Part shown: piece after piece, positions 25,091 through 32,735 of the stretch | Layout of the letters: each line of letters starts with the position of its first letter | How positions within the stretch are numbered: the first letter of the stretch is position 1 | Assembly (NCBI GenBank): GCA_902797435.1 | Contig: CADBSV010000031.1 | Location: 1-64,000, forward strand | Length of the DNA: 64,000 nucleotides | From: an uncultured Bacteroidia bacterium | GTDB lineage: Bacteria > Bacteroidota > Bacteroidia > Bacteroidales > UBA932 | Direction: 5' to 3' | The notes under the pieces: model-generated | Told to the model about the DNA's origin: nothing | What the model saw: the letters and a program-made list of their open reading frames with translations, nothing else | Databases searched by the model: none | Made by a program: the position numbers and the translations under genes

Positions 25091-27995
25091 TTATGGCCCG
25101 GTTCTGCATTCCGTCAATGCAGATTACGAGGTCTTCGCCGAGGCTTACATGCCTCAGGAAAGCGGTTTCGAAAGCCGGTTCCAGAGCCTGCAGGGCATCA
25201 TAGTCGAAGACGTCTCCCGTTCGGGAGAAGGGATCGACGCCGATGTATCCGGCGTTGAAGGATGTAAGGTTCTGGAAAAAATGGGTTCCCTGACTGGGAT
25301 CTATGCGGAAATCGTCGAGGGCGCATTCCACTATCACCTTGGCTTCGGAGATGTCGCTCCATTTTACCGGAACTCCGAGGGAAGGTATGCTCGAGCCCCA
25401 TCTGCCATAGCCTATGAGGACATACTGTCTGCCCTCCTGGCGGAACCTGGTATTGAGAGCGGTGATTTCTGCGGCGATCTCCCTGGTTCTTGAGGTGTCG
25501 AAGCTTTCCTTTTTCAAATAAACGATGTCGCGGATTCCGTTAATCCAGCCTGTCCCCAGTCCGCTGGAAGACTTCAGCAGGGCATCTTTTTCGTCGATCT
25601 CGTCCCAATTGACCTTGGCGTCCCTGCTGTCGGCGGAAATCGGCCTTATCTGCAGTACATTGAAGGTGGATAAACTCTCGCTTTCAATCTGGGCTGCAAA
25701 TTCCAGCTCTACTGCGCATTTCATCTCCTTCCTTGCGATTTCCAGCAGTTCGCGGCAGATGCCGGCAAGCGGGAACGAGCCATAACGGAGGATGTGTGCA
25801 AACGTAATGAACTTGGGGCCGGACGGGATGGCGGAATCAACTATTCGCATGTTCTCGTAGTCCCAGGTGGAGGCAACTTTGGAGAGGCTGCCGAAACGTG
25901 TGCAGTCCGCAATGTCGATCCGCTTGAGGTTTATGCCGTCGTCAACCGAAGTGCGGAAATCCCCGGGATCGAGCGAGAGCGCGTACATGGCTTTCTGGGT
26001 ATCCCGCATGGTGAGGTCCGGGGTTGATGTCTGGAGCGTGTTCTTTGGATACACCGGAGAGAACCTGAGCACCTGGTCGCCGTCAACGACGGCCTTTCCG
26101 AGGCCGTATGCGACTTTGACGACGCCTTCTTCAGCCCTCTCGTGCCCTATGGGATAGAAATTCACCGACCGCGCGACTCCCGACAAGGTGGGGAAGAAGT
26201 AGCCGTTTTCCTCGCTGCCGCAGATTTCCTGAATGATTATGGCCATCTTCTCTTCGGAGATGACGTTCGCAGTGGCGGTGATGTAAGCCCTTGAAGAAGC
26301 GTAATATACAGAAGCGTAAACGCTCTTGATGGCTTTTGAGAGCATCCTGAAACGCTGCCCGAGATTCCCCGTATCAGGAATCATGTAGGTCGAATAAACC
26401 CCTGCAAAAGGCTGGTAATAAGAGTCTTCCAGTTTGGAAGACGACCTCACTGCAAGCGGGCCCCTGACATTCTTGAGGAATACCTTAAGAGCCTTGGAAA
26501 GGCTGGAAGGAAGCGGAGCCGAAACGAATTCCGAAAGAATCTGTTCGTCGGTCGATTCGGAATTGATGACATAGTTGAGGTCGTTGGTGCGGATGAATTC
26601 GTCGAAGCAGTCGGTGCTGACCACAAGGGTGCGCGGTACCAGGACCCTGACGTCTTCCCACTTGTCGTAGAGCTCGTATTTCTGCAGGATGTGGTTGAGG
26701 AAGGAAAGCCCGCGTGCCTTGCCGCCTATTGAACCGTCACCGAATTTGGCGAAACGGATGGTGTCGTTGTATGTTTCGGGATCGAACTTGGCCACCACGC
26801 CGAGAGCCTGCCCGATGCGGTAGTCACGGATGGCTTTGATGGTGGTCTGGCGGATGTCGGCGGTATTGTTCTGGTCGAGGGGGCGAAGGGCCCTGGCTAT
26901 CGAGAAAAGGCCCCTCGCAAATAGCCATTTCGACAGGTAGTTCTTCTCGATGAGGGCAAAGTATTCCTTGTCGGAGATAGTCCCCATGAGCTTTTCCAGC
27001 TCCTGCAGGTCGCGTGCGCGACCCGTCTCCTCCCCGGTATCTGGATTCACCACGATGAAATCGCCGAATCCGAACTCCCTTCCGATGTACTCGCTGACTT
27101 CCGATATGAGGGTTTTGGATTTCTTTACGACGAAACCTACTCCGAGTTTCCCTGCCATTTCCCTCATGCTTTCCTGGCTGGACTGCATGAGTACCGGCAT
27201 TTTGGGATTGTCCTCCCGGATCATGTGGACGAGCTGGACGCCTGCGTCAAGCTTTTCCAGGGACGGATTGTCGCCCCTGTGCATTACAAACCCGATGTCG
27301 GAAATCACTCCGAGTATATTGGATTTGTAACGGTTGTAGAGTTGTTCAGCGTCGTCGTAACACCTGGCCAGCAGAATTTTCGGGCGGGCGCGCTTTCGCA
27401 TTATCTGCTGGTTTTCATTGAGGGCGTCTCTCACCGAATCCACATTCTGCTGCAGAACGAGTTTATAGAGCACCGGCAGATATGTGGAATAGTAGCGTAT
27501 TGAATCCTCCACCAGAAGGATGGCCTGCACCCCGCATTCAGTTATGTCGTGAGGAGCATTGAGCGAGTCCTCCAGCAATTTTATTATTGCGAGCAGCAGG
27601 TCGGGGGAGTTGTTCCAGCAGAAGATGTAGTCGATCGAAGAAGTGTCGCTGCCGTCGATGCGCCGGTAGAGTTCACGGGAAAACGATGTCAGGAGAACCA
27701 CGGGCATTCCGCGATCGTACTCCTTGAGGCGGCGCGAGAACTCGAACACGTCAACCTCGCCCACGTTGTACATGGTGATGGCAAGGTCGAAACGTTCGCC
27801 TTCCTCTATGAGTTCAAGCGCTTCGGGAGTGGATTCCACGCGGACAAAGACAGGAGGGTTGCTCAGGTTAAGTTCCGAGTACTCCCTTGTGATCTGTGCT
27901 TCTATACGGCCGTCTTCCTCGAGGGAATAACTGTCGTAATTGTTGCAAACCAGCAGAATCCGCCGGATCCTCCGGGACATCAGTTCGTTTCCCAT
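25068..27995 (-). CDS. PEP-synthase-like protein with receiver-like domains (PPDK ATP-grasp domain only)
   Basis: A 975-residue cytoplasmic protein. Residues about 5-130 and 155-300 resemble response-regulator receiver folds (RRIRRILLVCNNYDSYSLEE; KILLARCYDD). From about 415 comes the ATP-binding domain of pyruvate phosphate dikinase/PEP synthase: GSIGGKARGLSFLNH, GPLAVRSSSKLEDS and FNVLQIRPIS near 778. The swivelling phosphohistidine domain and PEP-binding barrel are absent. A distinct C-terminal domain follows, with GYGRWGSSIPSLGVPVKWSD. The ATG at 27995 lies seven bases after the gdhA stop. It cannot be a normal PEP synthase; a signalling or phosphotransfer role is possible. Confidence 0.8.
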   Translation of the reverse strand: MGNELMSRRIRRILLVCNNYDSYSLEEDGRIEAQITREYSELNLSNPPVFVRVESTPEALELIEEGERFDLAITMYNVGEVDVFEFSRRLKEYDRGMPVVLLTSFSRELYRRIDGSDTSSIDYIFCWNNSPDLLLAIIKLLEDSLNAPHDITECGVQAILLVEDSIRYYSTYLPVLYKLVLQQNVDSVRDALNENQQIMRKRARPKILLARCYDDAEQLYNRYKSNILGVISDIGFVMHRGDNPSLEKLDAGVQLVHMIREDNPKMPVLMQSSQESMREMAGKLGVGFVVKKSKTLISEVSEYIGREFGFGDFIVVNPDTGEETGRARDLQELEKLMGTISDKEYFALIEKNYLSKWLFARGLFSIARALRPLDQNNTADIRQTTIKAIRDYRIGQALGVVAKFDPETYNDTIRFAKFGDGSIGGKARGLSFLNHILQKYELYDKWEDVRVLVPRTLVVSTDCFDEFIRTNDLNYVINSESTDEQILSEFVSAPLPSSLSKALKVFLKNVRGPLAVRSSSKLEDSYYQPFAGVYSTYMIPDTGNLGQRFRMLSKAIKSVYASVYYASSRAYITATANVISEEKMAIIIQEICGSEENGYFFPTLSGVARSVNFYPIGHERAEEGVVKVAYGLGKAVVDGDQVLRFSPVYPKNTLQTSTPDLTMRDTQKAMYALSLDPGDFRTSVDDGINLKRIDIADCTRFGSLSKVASTWDYENMRIVDSAIPSGPKFITFAHILRYGSFPLAGICRELLEIARKEMKCAVELEFAAQIESESLSTFNVLQIRPISADSRDAKVNWDEIDEKDALLKSSSGLGTGWINGIRDIVYLKKESFDTSRTREIAAEITALNTRFRQEGRQYVLIGYGRWGSSIPSLGVPVKWSDISEAKVIVECALDDFRIDPSQGTHFFQNLTSFNAGYIGVDPFSRTGDVFDYDALQALEPAFETAFLRHVSLGEDLVICIDGMQNRAIIKRKDAK

Positions 27996-28002
27996 GTCGT
28001 GG

Positions 28003-29358
28003 CTATACGAGTCCCTGATCCACCATTGCGCCGGCAACTTTTATAAATCCGGCGATATTGGCACCCTTGACGTAGTTCACGTATCCGTCTTCCTGAGTGC
28101 CGTATTTGAGGCATGCGGCGTGAATGTCTGACATTATGCGGCGCAGATGGGCGTCCACCTCTTCGGCGGTCCATTTCTGGCGTATGGAATTCTGGCTCAT
28201 TTCGAGTCCCGAAGTAGCTACGCCGCCGGCATTTGATGCCTTTCCGGGGGAGTAGAGAAGCTTGTGCTCCAGGAAGATAGCTATGGCCTCCGGTGTCGAA
28301 GGCATGTTGGCCCCTTCGGCTACGCACATGCAGCCTCCCTTCACGAGGTTTTCTGCGTCGGCCTTTTCGATTTCGTTCTGGGTAGCACAGGGGAGAGCTA
28401 TGTCGCAGGGGATCCTCCACGGACGTTCTCCGGGATAGTATGTGGCACCGGGGAATTTTTCTGCATATTCCTTAATGCGGCCTCGGCGTATATTCTTGAG
28501 TTCGAATACATAAGCAAGCTTTTCCTCATCCAGCCCTTCAGGGTCGTGGATAAAGCCGTCGGAGTCGGAAAGGGTAACTACCTTGGCACCAAGGCTCACC
28601 GCTTTCTTTGCCGCATACTGGGCTACGTTGCCCGCACCGGAAACAAGAACCGTCTTGTCCTTGAAGCTTTCTCCCTTTGTGGAGAGCATCTGAAGTGCGA
28701 AGTAACACAAACCGTAACCGGTGGCCTCGGGACGCAGAAGGCTGCCTCCCCACGCGAGGCCTTTTCCGGTGAGCGTTCCGGTAAATTCGTCGCGCAGGCG
28801 CTTGTACTGTCCGAAGAGATACCCAATCTCGCGTCCGCCTACTCCTATGTCACCGGCCGGGACGTCGGTGTCCTGACCTATATGCCGCTGAAGCTCCGTC
28901 ATGAAACTCTGGCAGAAACGCATCACCTCCGCGTCGGACTTGCCTCTGGGATTGAAATCGGAACCGCCTTTGGCGCCTCCCATCGGGAGAGTCGTGAGCG
29001 CGTTCTTGAAGGTCTGTTCGAAAGCGAGGAATTTCATTATGCTGAGGTTGACGCTCGAATGGAAACGGATTCCGCCCTTGTAGGGGCCGATGGCGCTGTT
29101 CATCTGCACCCTGAAACCGCGGTTGATCTGGATCTCCCCACGGTCGTCCATCCAGGGAACCCTGAAGATGATAACTCTTTCGGGTTCGACCATGCGCTCC
29201 ATGATTTTGAGGTCCATGAGGTGGGGATAGGCGGTGATGTAGGAGGCTACACTTTCAACTACTTCCCTCACTGCCTGATGAAACTCGCTCTCGCCTGGAT
29301 TGCGGGCTATCACGCCGGACATTATCTTCTCGACGTAATTCCTTGTGAATTTATCCAT
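28003..29358 (-). CDS. gdhA: Glutamate dehydrogenase, probably NADP-dependent
   Basis: A 451-residue hexameric-type enzyme that interconverts 2-oxoglutarate plus ammonia with glutamate, the main ammonia-assimilation step in gut Bacteroidales. Substrate-binding motifs are GPYKGGIRFH near 91 and LPMGGAKGGSDFNP near 122, which carries the catalytic Lys. The nucleotide-binding motif is VLVSGAGNVAQYAAKKA with ...LSDSDG after the second strand, as in NADP-linked GdhA. A GTG two codons upstream is in frame, but the ATG at 29358 is preferred. The PEP-synthase-like gene follows it by seven bases, suggesting co-transcription. Confidence 0.96.
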   Translation of the reverse strand: MDKFTRNYVEKIMSGVIARNPGESEFHQAVREVVESVASYITAYPHLMDLKIMERMVEPERVIIFRVPWMDDRGEIQINRGFRVQMNSAIGPYKGGIRFHSSVNLSIMKFLAFEQTFKNALTTLPMGGAKGGSDFNPRGKSDAEVMRFCQSFMTELQRHIGQDTDVPAGDIGVGGREIGYLFGQYKRLRDEFTGTLTGKGLAWGGSLLRPEATGYGLCYFALQMLSTKGESFKDKTVLVSGAGNVAQYAAKKAVSLGAKVVTLSDSDGFIHDPEGLDEEKLAYVFELKNIRRGRIKEYAEKFPGATYYPGERPWRIPCDIALPCATQNEIEKADAENLVKGGCMCVAEGANMPSTPEAIAIFLEHKLLYSPGKASNAGGVATSGLEMSQNSIRQKWTAEEVDAHLRRIMSDIHAACLKYGTQEDGYVNYVKGANIAGFIKVAGAMVDQGLV

Positions 29359-29380
29359 ATACACTACTGTTTGAAACTCA

Positions 29381-29388
29381 CAAATATA
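29381..29388 (-). promoter_or_regulatory. -7 box of gdhA
   Basis: The minus strand reads TATATTTG, ending 22 bases before the gdhA ATG. It abuts the stop codon of the upstream lipoprotein gene. Confidence 0.6.
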
Positions 29389-31449
29389 CTAAAAATCTGA
29401 AAAGCCGAGCGATGCGGGCCAAGTTTTGAAAAGCATCCCGTAGTCTGTCTTGGTGTAGAACAGCGCAGCTTCGGTATCCCATTTCTCGGTGTATTTGCTC
29501 CCGTCATATATGCTCATCGATATGGCCGGATAATATTTCCCGCTATAAGGGCCGGGATCCGCATTGCCGCTTGACAGGTTGTAGTGCCTGCGGAAATAAT
29601 AGGGAGGAGTGCAGATGCCCATGTCCGTTCCCGCCCCGCAGTAATTGCCGTCCGTAACGGTAAGTTCCTGGTTAAGCCGTAGGGGAATGCCCGTATCGAG
29701 CGGCAGCAGTCGGTACTCGTTGGGAGAATCATATTTTATGCTGATATTACCTACAAGACCCGAAGGCACCGCTTTCTGCGTTGCGGTCATGGCATCGAGA
29801 ACCTGCTTGAAAGACGAACACTTCGGCAGCGGGTAGATGCTCCTGTCAGATAGAATGTATTCCCCGCTGTCAACATTGAACCCGCCGGACGATATGTCCG
29901 ATAATCCTCCAACCGTGAAACGGATGTTTTTGGATGAGCTGCCGTACAGGGTCCCGCTTATGTTTACATAGAACATAAGGTTCATCGGGTTCTCGGTCTC
30001 GGCCACCAGTTGCCCGGTTCCGCTGTCGTAGAGTATTTTCAGGGAGGGCGGCTGCCCCAGTACGCCGACAGTCATGGTGTCTCTGATGAGTCCGTCGGTG
30101 GAGCGCAGGATGAAAGCCGCCTTCGCGTTGGTCCCGTCTTTTGTGAGCGGCATCGAAGTATCAATCCGGAGCGCGGTGAAATGCTCGTCCAGGGTGCTTG
30201 TCTTATATGTGATGCAGGGATCGGTCTCTCCCGCCTTGTCGATGGAAATGACATAGTCGATTTCCGGGTTGGAGCGGTAGATGTAATAATAAGCCGTGAA
30301 TCCTTTCATCATCCAGAATGAATCCACCTTCCTGAATGGCCGGAAACGGTTGTCCACGGTGCTGTTCTTATAGGCTTCCGGTGCAGTTTCTCCGGTATAG
30401 CGGGTATCTGCAAAGCAGAGGGTTCCGGTGATTTCGGGATTGTCCGGCTCAACGAACCAGGGATACTCGGAGACAAGGGTCGAAACCACGTCGAGCAGGT
30501 ACGGGCAGAATGTGTTCCTTACTATGGAGAAGTCGGAGCAGTCGTTCCTGCCGAGGAAGGCGCGGTAATAGACCGACTCGTATGTAGCCGTGGGCGTAAC
30601 GGCCTTGCAGCATAGTTCCAGGAAGGAACAGAGGCCCGATCTTCCCGGCTCTCCGCTTGCCATGTCTATGGCTTCGGCGCTCTTTCCGAAACGGGAGGTG
30701 TTCCCGGGAAGCAGTTCTCCCTGGCAGTTTTCCAGATAATAAAGGGTTACTACGCCGCCGGAATTCAGAGTCGCTATGTCTTCGCTGCTCAGTGCGTCTC
30801 CTTCTTCGATTATTTCTTCTTTTGAAACCGCCCGGCTCGCATATCCGTCCATTCCTGCCAGGTTTCCGAAAGGCCTGACAGCCCTTGCACAGGATTTCAT
30901 CTTTCCGGAGAGGAAGGTGTAGCTGATCCTGTTTCCGGGACTGAAGCGGGCCTGTATGTCATATCTGCCGACGAGCCTGCAGAGGGTGGCATGTCCGCTT
31001 CCGGACGGAAGGAAAGAGGGAAGCCTTCCCGCCATCGGGAACCCTTTCTGCGAAAAAGACGAGTAGTCCGTGAACACAGCCTTTACGTTACCGATGTCCT
31101 TTTCAGAGTCGGGCGCTTCGATTTCGCCGGCATTGGCCAGAAGATACAGGTTGTACCTGCTGTGCCGGGATGGGAAAGAGACATCCAGGCTGCCGCTGCC
31201 GGGCATGCTGCAATAGAATGAATAATCCCTTATCAGCACGCCTTCCTGATATATCCAGACGTTTATGTCGGAAATCTTGTCGAGCTCCTCCGGGCAGAAA
31301 GACGATTTGGACGGGGTGTTTGCAAGGGTAAGGCTCAGCCTGACACTCACGTCATCCTCCGCCTTGCCCGGCAGGGAGTCATACTCCTTCATGCAGGACT
31401 GGCCCGCAAAAAGGAGTATGATGCATGCATTGGACAGTAACCGTCTCAT
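29389..31449 (-). CDS. DUF4906-like fimbrillin-associated surface lipoprotein
   Basis: A 686-residue protein starting MRRLLSNACIILLFAGQSC, a lipoprotein signal. The N-terminus (about residues 30-110: VSVRLSLTLANTPSKSSF, then DINVWIYQEGVLIRDYSF) has the beta-strand pattern of fimbrillin-type DUF4906 domains. The remainder is beta-rich without catalytic motifs I know. It begins two bases after the fimbrillin gene at 31452, so the two are one operon. A fimbrial accessory or tip subunit is likely. The start at 31449 is chosen because the 13-codon extension lies inside the previous gene. Confidence 0.7.
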   Translation of the reverse strand: MRRLLSNACIILLFAGQSCMKEYDSLPGKAEDDVSVRLSLTLANTPSKSSFCPEELDKISDINVWIYQEGVLIRDYSFYCSMPGSGSLDVSFPSRHSRYNLYLLANAGEIEAPDSEKDIGNVKAVFTDYSSFSQKGFPMAGRLPSFLPSGSGHATLCRLVGRYDIQARFSPGNRISYTFLSGKMKSCARAVRPFGNLAGMDGYASRAVSKEEIIEEGDALSSEDIATLNSGGVVTLYYLENCQGELLPGNTSRFGKSAEAIDMASGEPGRSGLCSFLELCCKAVTPTATYESVYYRAFLGRNDCSDFSIVRNTFCPYLLDVVSTLVSEYPWFVEPDNPEITGTLCFADTRYTGETAPEAYKNSTVDNRFRPFRKVDSFWMMKGFTAYYYIYRSNPEIDYVISIDKAGETDPCITYKTSTLDEHFTALRIDTSMPLTKDGTNAKAAFILRSTDGLIRDTMTVGVLGQPPSLKILYDSGTGQLVAETENPMNLMFYVNISGTLYGSSSKNIRFTVGGLSDISSGGFNVDSGEYILSDRSIYPLPKCSSFKQVLDAMTATQKAVPSGLVGNISIKYDSPNEYRLLPLDTGIPLRLNQELTVTDGNYCGAGTDMGICTPPYYFRRHYNLSSGNADPGPYSGKYYPAISMSIYDGSKYTEKWDTEAALFYTKTDYGMLFKTWPASLGFSDF

Positions 31450-31451
31450 GG

Positions 31452-32510
31452 CTAAATGGTTTCTGTAATTTCCTCTCCGGCGGTCCACGGAAGGATATTT
31501 ACGCTGATGTCGGCAGACCCTTCTGTTACCGGAGTGCCAGGATCGGAGCTCCCCAGGTTCTTAAGAACAATGGCTACGTCATAACTGGTATTTCTCTGCA
31601 GTCCGCCGGCAAGACCTGCGCCTATATTTGCAGTCCAGTAATAGATCTTTCCCTGGACGGATCCGCATATGGTCAGCCATGTGGCCTGGTCTGTCCAGGT
31701 GGTGAGGCTTGCAAGATTATCCGGAACAGGAGTCCTGCATGTATTGGGGAACGTATAGAAATACTTTTTCGCGAGGAAATTGGCGCCTATCGAGAATCCC
31801 TGGTCGTTGTAGGTGACGAGCGTCCGGCTTGCGGCCGGAGTCGTTTCGTCCACGGCTCCGGTGACGGAATTCGGCGTTATGGGCGTGGCGAGATCTTTTC
31901 TGCCATACTGGTTGTACCAAGTCGCCACCTTCGTGCCGTCAAGTTTCACTGCACCCATGACATTGCACAGATAGACCTTTTTCAGGGTGAAACCTCCGAA
32001 TGCCGGGGGAAGTCCGTTCTTGATTCCGGTGAGATAAATGCGTGAAGCAAGACTCTTGACCTGGACTGTGAGCGTTTCTTCGTCGGAAGAAGTGAGGTCC
32101 ACGGTACTTTCGCCATACATTACGAAGGGATTGGTGGCCAGGTTCGCCACAGTACGCCTTGCCTCATATACTCCGGATGAGACGCCGGGGCCGTTTACTA
32201 TTGCGACAACCGTATATACCATACCTTTGCTCAGGGTTACGGTTCCTTCTTCTTCAAGGGCTTTTATGCGGTTTCCCTCGGAGTCGCATATTATTATCTG
32301 GAGCGAAGATGCGGTTTTGTCTCCGGCGTTTTCAGCCGTAGAGCTGCCGCGGGTTTCGATGTTCGCATCTATCCCTGAAAGGGAGATGGTGAGTCGTGCC
32401 GTTCCGCAGGGCTGATTCCCGGCCGGGGGATTGACAGGAACTTTGTTGCAGGATGAGAGTGCGCAAGCGCCCCATACGGCGGCAAGCAGGAGAAGAGTTA
32501 ACTTTTTCAT
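31452..32510 (-). CDS. Fimbrillin-family (Mfa/FimA-like) lipoprotein
   Basis: A 352-residue protein with signal MKKLTLLLLAAVWGACALSSC. The mature part has the fimbrillin pattern: ARLTISLSGIDANIETRG early, SLQIIICDSEGNRI, and a last strand ADISVNILPWTAGEEI with the Trp seen in most fimbrillins. Such proteins are exported as lipoproteins, cleaved at the surface and polymerise by strand exchange into pili. It heads a two-gene operon. No anchor gene is adjacent, but an Mfa2-like protein is encoded 14 kb away at 46890. A signal peptidase II site is clear; the polymerising role is inferred. Confidence 0.75.
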   Translation of the reverse strand: MKKLTLLLLAAVWGACALSSCNKVPVNPPAGNQPCGTARLTISLSGIDANIETRGSSTAENAGDKTASSLQIIICDSEGNRIKALEEEGTVTLSKGMVYTVVAIVNGPGVSSGVYEARRTVANLATNPFVMYGESTVDLTSSDEETLTVQVKSLASRIYLTGIKNGLPPAFGGFTLKKVYLCNVMGAVKLDGTKVATWYNQYGRKDLATPITPNSVTGAVDETTPAASRTLVTYNDQGFSIGANFLAKKYFYTFPNTCRTPVPDNLASLTTWTDQATWLTICGSVQGKIYYWTANIGAGLAGGLQRNTSYDVAIVLKNLGSSDPGTPVTEGSADISVNILPWTAGEEITETI

Positions 32511-32664
32511 TGCTTTTTTGTTTTGATTTGACGATGGCAAATGTCAGGGGGAAAAAGCGTTTTAATAAGCAATGAAGCGTTTACTCCTTCAACTATTTAT
32601 GTTTTTGTAAGGTTTTAAAAATAAATCTTTGCGCCGGAGCGTTCGGAAGGGGAGTGCGGAGGCG

Positions 32665-32700
32665 CAAAAAACCGGTCTTCAATTTAATTTGAAGACCGGT
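32665..32700 (-). terminator. Rho-independent terminator of the M16 protease gene
   Basis: A perfect 12-bp stem, ACCGGTCTTCAA (32671-32682) with TTGAAGACCGGT (32689-32700), is followed on the minus strand by six U. It lies 36 bases after the protease stop. Confidence 0.9.
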
Positions 32701-32735
32701 CAGTGACGGGCGCGCCGTTATAGTGACGTACGATT

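Noticed and set aside
25068..27995. Annotation as a functional phosphoenolpyruvate synthase
   Set aside because: The phosphohistidine and PEP-binding domains are missing, so the reaction cannot be completed.
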